Part shown: piece after piece, positions 8,054-16,598 of the stretch | Position numbering within the stretch: position 1 is the stretch's first letter | Layout of the letters: every line of letters starts with the position of its first letter | Assembly (NCBI RefSeq): GCF_013364235.1 | Contig: NZ_CP054919.1 | Coordinates: forward strand, 6,499,314 to 6,563,313 | Source: Kitasatospora sp. NA04385 | GTDB lineage: Bacteria; Actinomycetota; Actinomycetes; Streptomycetales; Streptomycetaceae | Length of the DNA: 64,000 nucleotides | Direction: 5' to 3' | The notes under the pieces: model-generated | The model's database searches: none | What the model saw: the letters and a program-made list of their open reading frames with translations, nothing else | Told to the model about the DNA's origin: nothing | Position numbers and translations under genes: made by a program

Positions 8054-8654
8054 CGGCGCCGAACAGCTCGTCCAGGTGCCGGGTCAGGACGGTGAGCGCC
8101 TGCTCGCCGGTGCGCTGGCCGCCCAGGACGCTCTGGCCGAGGCCGTTGACCATGGCGGCCAGACCGGCGGCGGTGATCTCCGGATCGCGGGAGGCGGCGA
8201 CCTCCCCGGCGGCCTGGGCGGTCCGCACCTGCCCGGCCAGGAAGCCCTCCAGCAGGTCGGCCTGCCCGGTGCCGTGCCTGGCCAGCAGTTCGGGGTCGTT
8301 GAGCACCAGGGTGTAGTACGCGGCGTAGGTGCGGGTGATGCGCCGGCTCTCGGCGTCCGTGGGCAGGATGCAGGACAGCACGGCGGTGACCAGCGCGCGC
8401 GGGGTGGGCGGGCTGCCGGCGGCGGTGATCCAGCGGGCCATCCGGTCCTGGAGCTGGGCGCCGAGCCGGGCCAGCGCGTCCAGCAGCAGGCCCTCCTTGG
8501 AGTGGAAGTAGTACTGGACCAGGCGCAGCGAGACGCCCGCCTCGGTGGCGACGGCGCGCATGCTGGCGGACTGCAGCCCCTGGGTGTCGGCGATCCGCAG
8601 CAGCGCCTCGGCGATCTGCCGACGGCGCTCCTCGTGCTCGACCTTGCTGTTCAT
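8049..8654 (-). CDS. TetR-family transcriptional regulator
   Basis: 201 residues. The N-terminal HTH (about residues 8-52) shows the TetR pattern: a helix ending in a Gly-Leu, then SMRAVATEAGVS, then LVQYYFHSKEGLL. The C-terminal ligand-binding half is all-helical, with no recognisable subfamily. The start at ATG 8652-8654 has GGGAGG eight bases upstream; longer in-frame starts run into the operator. It is divergent from an alpha/beta hydrolase with a large palindrome between the starts, so it most likely represses both genes and is released by a small molecule, perhaps a hydrolase substrate. Confidence 0.93.
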   Translation of the reverse strand: MNSKVEHEERRRQIAEALLRIADTQGLQSASMRAVATEAGVSLRLVQYYFHSKEGLLLDALARLGAQLQDRMARWITAAGSPPTPRALVTAVLSCILPTDAESRRITRTYAAYYTLVLNDPELLARHGTGQADLLEGFLAGQVRTAQAAGEVAASRDPEITAAGLAAMVNGLGQSVLGGQRTGEQALTVLTRHLDELFGAA

Positions 8655-8667
8655 GATCCGGCCTCCC

Positions 8668-8704
8668 TGGTACACCCGTATCATGCCGTGATACACATGT
8701 ACCA
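8668..8704. promoter_or_regulatory. 37-bp nested palindrome, probable TetR operator
   Basis: Two perfect dyads share the centre at 8686: outer arms TGGTACA (8668-8674) and TGTACCA (8698-8704), inner arms GTATCA (8678-8683) and TGATAC (8689-8694). The right outer arm ends on the A of the hydrolase ATG at 8704, and TGGTACA/TACACA at 8668/8692 are spaced like -35/-10 elements, so the hydrolase mRNA may be leaderless and fully covered by the operator. Confidence 0.85.
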
Positions 8705-9582
8705 TGCGAATCAGCGAGTTCAGGAACCCCCGCGCCGCCGACCGCTTCCGGGCTGCCTACGGCCACGCCCTGGCCGCCCTGTGGCCCGCCCCGCCCGTTC
8801 CGTGCGACGTTCCCACCGCCTACGGCACCACCCGGGTCCTGCGGGTCGGCCCCGACGGCGCCGCCGCGGCGGATGCCGGGCGGCCGATCGTGCTGCTGCC
8901 CGGAGCCGGTGGCAACGCCCTGATGTGGCACCACCAGATCGCCGAACTCGCCCGCCGGAGAACGGTGTTCGCGGTCGACCCGGTCGGCGAGCCCGGTGCC
9001 AGTGTGCAGCGCGCCCCGATCGCCGACGGCCGCGACGCCGCCCGCTGGCTGGAGGAACTGCTCGCCGGACTCGACCTCGCTGACGTGCACCTGGTCGGCT
9101 GCTCCTACGGCGGCTGGGTCGCCCTCCAGCACCGGCTGCACCACCCCGGCCGGGCCGGCGCGCTCACCCTGCTCGACCCGGCCGGGTTCAACGGCTTCGG
9201 CTTCCGCTTCTACGCCTGGCTGATCGCCGGCGGCCTGGCCGCCTGCGCACCCCGGCCGCTGCGTCCCGCGCTGGCCCGCGCGGTCGGCAACCGGGCCGTA
9301 CTGGAAGGGGAGTTGGCGAAACTGGGCCGCGCCGCGGCGGGCTTCCGGCGCGCCCTGCCCGTGCCGCCCGTCCTCACCGACGGGGAGCTGCGCCGGATCG
9401 GCGGCTCCTCCGCGCTGTTCCTGCTCGGCGCCCGCAGCGCGCTGCACGACTCACGGGCCGTCGCCGAACGGATCGCCCGCGTCCTGCCGGACGCCCGGGT
9501 CGAGGTCGTCCCGGACGCCGGGCACTCACTGCCGATCGACCGGCCGCAGCTGGTCGCCGAACGCATCCTCGAACTGGCCTGA
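8704..9582 (+). CDS. alpha/beta hydrolase
   Basis: 292 residues. The fold signature is clear: a VLLPGAGG oxyanion-loop strand at about 63-70, the nucleophile elbow GCSYG with Ser134, and PDAGHSLP near residue 270 providing the catalytic His. No signal peptide, so it acts in the cytoplasm. The substrate is unknown; esterase or lactonase are the usual activities of such stand-alone hydrolases. There is no ribosome binding site before ATG 8704, which fits leaderless translation. The gene is divergent from the TetR gene and probably controlled by it. Confidence 0.92.
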   Translation: MRISEFRNPRAADRFRAAYGHALAALWPAPPVPCDVPTAYGTTRVLRVGPDGAAAADAGRPIVLLPGAGGNALMWHHQIAELARRRTVFAVDPVGEPGASVQRAPIADGRDAARWLEELLAGLDLADVHLVGCSYGGWVALQHRLHHPGRAGALTLLDPAGFNGFGFRFYAWLIAGGLAACAPRPLRPALARAVGNRAVLEGELAKLGRAAAGFRRALPVPPVLTDGELRRIGGSSALFLLGARSALHDSRAVAERIARVLPDARVEVVPDAGHSLPIDRPQLVAERILELA

Positions 9583-9589
9583 CGAAGCC

Positions 9590-10264
9590 TCAGAAACCTT
9601 CGTGCGTACGGGAGTTCTCCTCGTCCAGGGAGAGCCGGTAGGAGGCGAACAGCAGCACCGCGCAGGCCGGGTCGATCAGCAGGGACAGCATCGAGCCCGG
9701 CAGCAGCACGGACAGCGCCGCCTGGCCCAGCACCACCAGCCCGACCCGCAGCACGGAACTCCGGCTGCCGCGCAGCAGCCGCCAGGAGCGGCCGAGGCCG
9801 CGACCCTCCAGCAGGACGGCCATCGGCAGCAGCGCGAAGACCGCCGCCAGGCACAGGCCGAGCGGGAACAGCACCGGCGCCAGCGACCGCATCAGCGAGT
9901 CGTCGTCCGAGAGCAGCGTCGACGCCAACCAGGCCAGCCCGTACGGGTTCACCGCGGTGGTCAGCAGGGCCAGCCGCAGGACGGGGGAGCCCGCCGTCCG
10001 CAGCGCCCGCACCAGGTCGCGCTCGCCGTCCAGCAGCCGCAGCCGGGCCGACCAGCGCCAGGCCCCGAGCACCGCACCGACCGCGAACAGCAGCACCGCC
10101 GTGGCCGACCGCACCGCCCCGGCCCCGGACACGACGGTGCTCAGCACGGCCAGCACGACCAGGTGCAGCAACTCCACCACGAGCAACTGCCACCAGCAGC
10201 CGACCGCCCGCTCCTTGGCGACCGCCCACCACACCGAACCCCGACCCGCCGCGTCCTCGATCAC
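9590..10264 (-). CDS. polytopic membrane protein, unknown
   Basis: 224 residues with about five or six hydrophobic segments and short charged loops; the first 20 residues and the last 15 are hydrophilic. GTG 10262-10264 with a preceding GGTCGGGG was chosen over a start 68 codons upstream because that extension is Arg/Pro/Gly-rich and not membrane-like. I do not recognise a family or catalytic motif. It is convergent with the hydrolase, only 7 bp apart. Confidence 0.72.
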   Translation of the reverse strand: MIEDAAGRGSVWWAVAKERAVGCWWQLLVVELLHLVVLAVLSTVVSGAGAVRSATAVLLFAVGAVLGAWRWSARLRLLDGERDLVRALRTAGSPVLRLALLTTAVNPYGLAWLASTLLSDDDSLMRSLAPVLFPLGLCLAAVFALLPMAVLLEGRGLGRSWRLLRGSRSSVLRVGLVVLGQAALSVLLPGSMLSLLIDPACAVLLFASYRLSLDEENSRTHEGF

Positions 10265-10563
10265 GCCCCGACCGTACCGGACGTCCCCCCACCGCCGAAC
10301 CCCGCGTCCACCGCCGATCCCCGCGTCCACCGGCACCGCCGGGCGAACCGGGAACCGCCCCGGAGGGAAGGCCGAGCCGTACCGCGGCACGACCGTGCGC
10401 ACCGCGCGGAGGCGGGTCGGTGGGGTGCCCGCCCCCGCCGCCGTTCCCGGGCGGAAAACACTTCGCACACCTGTCCCACGGACGTGATAGGAATCTCCGT
10501 CCGGGGACCGCCGCGCACGCGGGGCCCCGTGGGAACGCGAAGCACTTCGGAGGGAACCCGGGA
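10265..10563. other. intergenic region between divergent genes
   Basis: The 299 bp hold the promoters of the membrane protein and the TPR cassette. CCCCGCGTCCACCG is repeated at 10300 and 10319 (period 19). Closer to the TPR gene, GGACG and CGTCC flank TGATAGGAATCT (around 10479-10501), a possible -10 region inside a 5-bp dyad. No open reading frame with a coding look was found. Confidence 0.5.
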
Positions 10564-11565
10564 ATGGGACTGTTCGCTCGGCTGCTCGGCCGTCGCGACA
10601 CCGGCGAGGACGGCCCGGCGGCCGCGGACGCGCCGCCGCAGGGGCGCCCCGCCATCGACCCGGCGTTCGGCGACGCCGACCTGGCCAGGCTGCGGGCCTT
10701 CGTCGGCGTCGGTTCCTGGCCCGCCGCCCGGGCGATCCTCGACGCCGCCGCCGACCAGGACGACCTGACGCTGATGGTGGAGGCCGTCGCCGACGTCACC
10801 GGCGCCGAGGTGCTGCTCGGCAAGCTGCTCGCCGCCGCCCCGGACGACCCGCTGCTGCAACTCGTCCAGGGTGCCCGGCACGTCGCCTGGGCCTGGGAGG
10901 CGCGCACCGCGGGCCGGGCCAGGAACGTCACCGAGGAGCAGTGGAAGCTCTTCCAGGAGCGGCTGGAGAGCGCCGAGGAGCACCTCTACCGGGCCGCCGA
11001 ACTCGACCCGGAGCTGCTCGGCCCCTGGTACTTCCTGCAGCGCAGCGGCCGCGGCGCCTCGATCGACCGGGAGGCCGCCCGCCACCGCTTCGAGGCCGCG
11101 CTGCGCCGCAGCCCCGGCCACCTCGACTCGCACCGCCAGCGCCTGCAGCAGCTGTGCGAGAAGTGGCAGGGCTCGCACGAGCAGATGCACGCCTTCGCCC
11201 GCGCCTCGATGCTCGCCGCCCCCGGGGGCAGCCCGCTCGGCGAACTCGTCGCCTCCGCGCACATCGAGCACTGGCTCTCGCTGCCCCCCGGCGAGGACGC
11301 CGCCTACATGGACCAGGAGCACGTCCGGGCGCAGCTGCACGAGGCCGCCGACCGCTCGGTGCGGCACCCCGACTACGTCCGCGGCCGGGACTGGCCGATC
11401 GCCCACAACGTGTTCGCGATGGCGTTCGTGCTCGCCGAGCAGCCCGCCGCCGCCCACCTGCTGTTCGCCGAGCTCGGCGACCGCGCCGCCGACCTGCCGT
11501 GGGGCTACTGGGGCGACGCGGCCGAGGTGTACCAGCGCACCCGCCGGCAGTGCGCCGGGCACTGA
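10564..11565 (+). CDS. TPR-like helical repeat protein, first gene of the HSP90-like cassette
   Basis: 333 residues, soluble and mostly helical. The central part (about 60-260) shows TPR-like helix pairs, e.g. a helix pair around AEEHLYRAAELDPELLGPWYFL and another around RFEAALRRSPGHLDSH, with Ala/Gly spacing typical of tetratricopeptides. The N-terminus is short and basic. ATG 10564 has GGAGGGA about ten bases upstream. It is separated from the HSP90-like gene by 138 bp of low-complexity GC DNA but lies on the same strand, and the third gene of the cassette is also a TPR protein, so a role as chaperone partner is a reasonable inference. Confidence 0.82.
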   Translation: MGLFARLLGRRDTGEDGPAAADAPPQGRPAIDPAFGDADLARLRAFVGVGSWPAARAILDAAADQDDLTLMVEAVADVTGAEVLLGKLLAAAPDDPLLQLVQGARHVAWAWEARTAGRARNVTEEQWKLFQERLESAEEHLYRAAELDPELLGPWYFLQRSGRGASIDREAARHRFEAALRRSPGHLDSHRQRLQQLCEKWQGSHEQMHAFARASMLAAPGGSPLGELVASAHIEHWLSLPPGEDAAYMDQEHVRAQLHEAADRSVRHPDYVRGRDWPIAHNVFAMAFVLAEQPAAAHLLFAELGDRAADLPWGYWGDAAEVYQRTRRQCAGH

Positions 11566-11703
11566 TCCGGCCCCACCCGCTCTCCGGCCCGCTCTCCGGC
11601 CCGCCCGGCCCACCCGCCCTCCGGCCCGCCCGGCCCGGCCGGACCCACTGGACCGGCCCACCCCCCCAGACCTCCGCCCGCACCAGCCGAAGGACCAGCC
11701 CAG

Positions 11704-13590
11704 GTGACCCCGAACGACCCCAGCGCGCACACCTTCCAGGTGGACCTGCGCGGCCTGGTCGACCTGCTCTCCCACCACCTGTACTCCAGCCCCCGCGTCT
11801 ACCTGCGCGAACTGCTGCAGAACGCGGTCGACGCGATCACCGCCCGGCAGGCCCTCGACCCGGCCGCGCCCGCCGCGATCACCGTCACCACCGGCGACGC
11901 CTTCTCGGTCTCCGACACCGGCGTCGGCCTCACCGAGGCCGACGTGCACACCTTCCTCGCCACCATCGGCCGCAGCTCCAAGCGGACCGCCGACGGCGAC
12001 CTGGACGCCGGGCAACTCGCCGACGCCCGCAGCGAGTTCATCGGCCAGTTCGGCATCGGCCTGCTCGCCTGCTTCGTCGTCGCCGACGAGATCACCGTCA
12101 CCACCCGCTCCGCCCGCACCCCCGACGCGCCGGTGGTCGAGTGGCGCGGCCGCTCCGACGGCCGCTACACCATCACCACCCTGCCCGCCGACGCCCGCCC
12201 CGAGCCCGGCACCACCGTCACCCTCACCCCGCGCGCCGACACCGAGGAGTGGACCGCCCCGCGCCGCGTCCTCGAACTGGCCCGCCACTACGGCAGCCTG
12301 CTGCGCCACCCGGTCACCGTCGTCGACGGCGCCGGGCACGCCACCCGGATCAACGAGACCCCCGCGCCCTGGGCCCGCCGCCACGCCAACCCCGCCGCCC
12401 GCCGCGAGGCGCTCACCGCGCACTGCCGCGACACCTTCGGCTTCACCCCGCTCGACACCATCGACCTCGACCTGCCGCTGGTCGGCCTCGGCGGCGTCGC
12501 CTACGTGCTCCCCGAGGCCGTCCCGCCCTCCCGCCGGGCCGGGCACCGCGTCCACCTCAAGGGCATGCTGCTCTCCGACCAGGCCGACGAACTGCTCCCC
12601 GAGTGGGCGTTCTTCGTGCGCTGCGTGGTCGACGCCGAACGGCTGCGCCCCACCGCCTCCCGCGAGGCGCTGTACGCGGACGAGACGCTCGCCGCCGTCC
12701 GCGACGCGCTCGGCCTGCGCATCCGCGACTGGCTGACCGACCTCTCCGCCAGCGACCCGGGCCTGCTGCACCGCTTCCTGTCCGTGCACCACCTGGCGGT
12801 CAAGTCGCTGGCCCGGCACGACGACCAGCTGCTGCGGATGCTGTTGCCCTGGCTGCCGTTCGAGACCACCGACGGCAACGTCACGCTGGACGAGTTCGTC
12901 CGCGCCCACCCGGTCGTCCTGGTCACCCGCACCGTCGAGGAGTTCCGCCAGGTCGCCCCGATCGCCGGCGCGGCCGGCCTCGGCGTCGTCAACGGCGGCT
13001 ACACCTACGACCGGGACCTGGTCCACCGGCTGCCCGAGATCCGCACCGGCACCACCGTCGCCGACCTCGACCCGGCCACCGTCACCGCGCACCTGGACAA
13101 CGTCGACCCGGCCACCGAGCTGGCCGCCGCCGCGTTCCTCGCCACCGCCCGCGAGGTGCTCGGCCGCTTCGACTGCGACGTCGCGCTGCGCACCTTCCAC
13201 CCCGGCAGCGCCCCCGCCCTGCTGCTCGACGACCGGGAGGCCCGGCACGAGCGCACCCGCACCCGGCTCGCCGACCAGGCCGACGGCCTGTGGGCCGACA
13301 TCCTCGGCTCGCTCGGCAGCTCCGCGCCCCGCGCCCAGCTCGTCCTCAACCACCTCAACCCGCTGGTGCGCCGGGCCGCCGCCATCCGGCACCCCGAACT
13401 CGCCACCACCACCGTCGAAGCGCTCTACGGCCAGGCCCTGCTGCTCACCCGGCGCCCGCTCAAGGCCAGCGAGTCCGCCCTGCTGAACCGCTCCTTCCTC
13501 GCCCTGCTCGACCACGCCATGCTCGGCCACGAGCCCGCCGCCGCCGACGCCGACCGGACCGGCCCGACCACGCCGCACCAGGAGCCGTGA
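11704..13590 (+). CDS. HSP90-family ATPase (short actinobacterial type)
   Basis: 628 residues. The N-terminal GHKL ATPase domain is complete: YLRELLQNAVDAI with the catalytic Glu and Mg-binding Asn, DTGVGL, and GQFGIGLLACF as the lid glycines. A middle domain follows; the C-terminal part is short and Ala-rich and lacks a eukaryotic MEEVD tail. Families of this kind are separate from canonical HtpG and their clients are unknown. GTG 11704 is the start, preceded by AAGGAC. The stop codon overlaps the ATG of the next gene (TGATG at 13588-13592), so translation is coupled. The neighbours on both sides are TPR proteins. Confidence 0.92.
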   Translation: MTPNDPSAHTFQVDLRGLVDLLSHHLYSSPRVYLRELLQNAVDAITARQALDPAAPAAITVTTGDAFSVSDTGVGLTEADVHTFLATIGRSSKRTADGDLDAGQLADARSEFIGQFGIGLLACFVVADEITVTTRSARTPDAPVVEWRGRSDGRYTITTLPADARPEPGTTVTLTPRADTEEWTAPRRVLELARHYGSLLRHPVTVVDGAGHATRINETPAPWARRHANPAARREALTAHCRDTFGFTPLDTIDLDLPLVGLGGVAYVLPEAVPPSRRAGHRVHLKGMLLSDQADELLPEWAFFVRCVVDAERLRPTASREALYADETLAAVRDALGLRIRDWLTDLSASDPGLLHRFLSVHHLAVKSLARHDDQLLRMLLPWLPFETTDGNVTLDEFVRAHPVVLVTRTVEEFRQVAPIAGAAGLGVVNGGYTYDRDLVHRLPEIRTGTTVADLDPATVTAHLDNVDPATELAAAAFLATAREVLGRFDCDVALRTFHPGSAPALLLDDREARHERTRTRLADQADGLWADILGSLGSSAPRAQLVLNHLNPLVRRAAAIRHPELATTTVEALYGQALLLTRRPLKASESALLNRSFLALLDHAMLGHEPAAADADRTGPTTPHQEP

Positions 13591-16528
13591 TGCTCGACAC
13601 CCCCGACGCCGTCCGGGCCGCCCTGCGCGCCAACGACGAACTGCCGCACGGCCGGCCGCGCACCGTCACCGCCGAGGAACTCGTCGACGCCGCCGAGCAG
13701 TTCGACGAACCCGAGCTGCTCGTCTCCGCCCTGCTGGAACTCACCGAGGCGTACGAGTACGACGCCGAGCAGCGCAAGCTGCCGGTGGTCTTCGCCCGGA
13801 TCGCCAAGCTCCGCAAGGACCACCCCGACAGCTTCGGCGACTGGGAGAACCACGCCACCGACTGGCGCTACAAGTGGGTCGCCGCCGCCCTGCTGAGCGT
13901 CCCCGACGTGCCGCTGGAGGCGGTCCGCCGCTGGCACGGCGAACTGCGCTCGCACTACCTCGCCCGGGGCCACGACCTCCAGCCCCACCACGCCCGGCAG
14001 TACCACCTCGCCGCGCACACCGGCGAGGGCGTCCAGGACGCCTTCGAGCGCTGGGCGACCCGCTGGCGCTCCCGCTACAGCGACTGCCACGCCTGCGAAC
14101 TGCGCCACCAGGCCCAGCACTTCGTCACCCTCGGCGACGACGAACGGGCCCTGGAGATCTGGCGGCCGGTGTTCTCCGGCGAACGCTCCTGCTCCGAGGA
14201 GCCGCACGTCAGCCGGGCCCTCGCGCTGCTGCCGCTGCTGCGCACCGGCCGCACCGAGGAGGCCCGCTCCGCGCACCTGACCGGCTACCGCTGGGCCCGC
14301 GGCCGCTCCGGCGCCGCCCGGGCGATCGGCCTGCACCTGGAGTTCTGCGCGCTCACCCGCAACGAACCGCGCGGCCTGGAGATCCTCGCCGAGAACCGGG
14401 ACCTGTTCGACCGGCACGGCAACCCGCTGTCCCGGCTGCACTTCCTCACCGGCGCCCAACTCCTGCTGTCCCGGCTGGTCGAGGACGGCCACGGCGACGT
14501 GCCGGTGGCCGGGCCGCCCGGCGCGCACCGCACCGCCGCCGCCCTGCACGCCGAACTGCGCACCGAGGGCGACGCGTTGGCCGCCCGCTTCGACGCGCGC
14601 AACGGCACCGCCGCGGTCGGCGATGCCCGCCGCGCCCGGCTGGCCCGCACCCGCTGGTCGCCGAGCCGCTGCCGCTCGGCCTGCGCGCCGCCGCCCCCGC
14701 CGCGGCCCCGCCGCCCGCCCCGGCCGTCGCCGACACCCCGCAGGAGCCCGCCGACCTGGCCGAACTCGTCGCCAAGGCCCGCGAGTTGAGCCTCACCAGC
14801 CACCCCGAAGCGATCGTCCACTGGAACCGGATCGGCGCCCTGGTCGAGGCCCCCGACCACCGGTACCCCGAGGACGCCGAGCGCAGCGGCCTCGGCCCGC
14901 GGGCCCAGCTCCTGGCCGAACTCGCCCTGGAGCGCGCCTTCGAGGAGCAGCTCTCCGACCAGGAGGCCGCCGCCCGGTACGCCGAGGCCGCCGACCTGTT
15001 CGAGCAGGCCGGGCTGACCGCCCGCGCCCTGGCCTGCCGGGCCCGGCAGGTCGGCCCCGGCCACGACCGGCCCGGCGACCTCGACGCGATCCGCGACGTC
15101 CGCGCCCGGCTGGAGGAACTGGCCGCCGCCGACGCCCCGTTCGGCGGCCGCGAACTGGTCGCCGTCCTGCAACTGCAGGCCAACACCGAACTGCGCGCCG
15201 TCTTCGAGTCCGCCGCGGCGGCGGGCGGCCTCGACGGCCCCGGCCCCGACCCGCAGGCGCTCGCCGAGGCCGAGGCCACCCTCGACCTGCTGTACGCCGA
15301 GGCCGGCCGGCAGGGCCTCCCGCACCGCCAGGCCAACGCCCGGCTGCTCGGCGCCCGGGCCCGCTTCCTGCTCGGCCGCCACCAGGAGGACGGCGCCGCC
15401 TTCGCCGACGCCGACCGGATGGCCGACGAGGCCGAGCAGCTGATCGAGCAGGCCGCCGCCCCCTGGCGGCTCGCCCACGCCCACGGCCACCGCGGCGAAC
15501 TCGCCCTGTACCGGGGCGACCTGGAGACCGCCGAGGACTACTTCCAGCGGGCCGCCCGGACGGCCGCCCGGTACGGCGACCGCTCCGCCGCCACCGCCCG
15601 GGTGCACGACGGCCTCGGCCGCACCCGCCTCGCCCTGGACCGCCCCGCCGAGGCCGCCGGGGCGTTCACCGAGTCCGCCGCCCGCTACGACCGCCTCGGC
15701 GACGCCGACTCCGCGGCCTCCGCCCGGATCATGCTCGGCCAGGCCCTGTGCGCCGCCGACCGCCCCGACGACGGCGTGGCCGTCCTGGAGTCCGTGCTGC
15801 TGGAGCCCGCGTTCGCCGGGCTCGACGTCCGCGAACAGGCCCAGGCCCGGCTCACTCTGGCCCGCGGCCTGCGCGAGGCCGGTGAACCCCGGGCCGCCGC
15901 CGAGGAGTACCTGCTGCTCGCCGACCGGGTCGCCGGGTTCGAGGACCGGCACATCCACACCATGGTCGCCGCCGAGGCCGCCGCGACCCTCGCCGCCGCC
16001 GAGCAGTGGGCCGCCGCCGACCTCGCCCGGCAGCGCGCCCTCGACAGCCACCGCACCGCCCCGCACCCCGACTCGGTGTTCGACATGCTGCTGCGCCAGG
16101 CCCGCCACACCGCGGACCGGCACGGCCCCGACCACCCCGACGCCGGGGAACAGGCCCTGGCCCGGCTGGAGGAGGCCGCCGAGGTGGCCCGCACCGCCGC
16201 CCGCGAGGAGCAGCACTTCCACTTCGGCTGCCCCGACGGCACCCTGCACGACACCCGGGCCCGCACCCTGAGCGCGCTGCGCCGGGACGAGGAGGCGCTC
16301 GCCGAGATGGAGCTCGCCATCGCCGCGTTCGCCGCCCAGGGCGCCGACGCGTACCACGGCCGGGCCGAGTCGATCCGGGTCGCCGCCGTCCTGGAGGCCA
16401 ACCGGCTGGACCGGCCGGACGCCGCCCTGGCCCGCCTGGACGCCGCCATCGCGGCGCTCACCACCGCCGGCGCCCCCGACGCCGCCGAACCGCTGGCCGA
16501 GCTCCGCTCCCACCTCACCCGCCGCTGA
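13590..16528 (+). pseudogene. large TPR-repeat protein, frameshifted near 14640-14655
   Basis: The gene starts at ATG 13590, overlapping the HSP90-like stop. It reads in one frame for about 350 residues (open to 14789), but the coding pattern passes to another frame near 14640-14655, from which reading continues to the stop at 16526-16528. No start codon lies near the second frame's beginning. Inserting one base at about 14649 (e.g. restoring CGCGACCCG) would give one protein of about 980 residues. The C-terminal part (from about 370) is a long array of helix pairs with Ala/Leu/Gly spacing of TPRs. A large TPR partner coupled to an HSP90-like ATPase suggests a client-recognition or scaffold role. 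It may be a true mutation or a sequencing error; there is no slippery heptamer for programmed shifting. Confidence 0.85.
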
Positions 16529-16560
16529 GACCCGCCGCTGAGACCCGTCACTGAGACCCG
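16522..16560 (+). repeat. three 13-bp repeats carrying TGA in all three frames
   Basis: CCGCTGAGACCCG occurs at 16522 and 16535, and TCACTGAGACCCG at 16548. The first copy supplies the real stop codon. Because the period is 13, the three TGA codons (16526, 16539, 16552) fall in three different frames, so no frame can read on. Confidence 0.8.
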
Positions 16561-16565
16561 CCACT

Positions 16566-16593
16566 GGGGCAGGACCACGCGTGGTCCTGCCCC
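16566..16593. terminator. perfect 28-bp palindrome between convergent genes
   Basis: GGGGCAGGACCACG (16566-16579) is followed directly by its exact reverse complement (16580-16593). It sits between the ends of the TPR gene and the adenosine deaminase-like gene and should act as a bidirectional terminator; no T-run follows, as is common in high-GC actinomycetes. Confidence 0.85.
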
Positions 16594-16598
16594 GCGGG

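Noticed and set aside
10261..13578. Minus-strand open frame of about 1100 codons opposite the HSP90 cassette
   Set aside because: Gly/Val/Ala-rich shadow of the plus-strand genes with no recognisable domain.
14640..14660. Programmed ribosomal frameshift in the TPR gene
   Set aside because: No X-XXY-YYZ slippery heptamer, no downstream pseudoknot evident, and a single base insertion explains it more simply.
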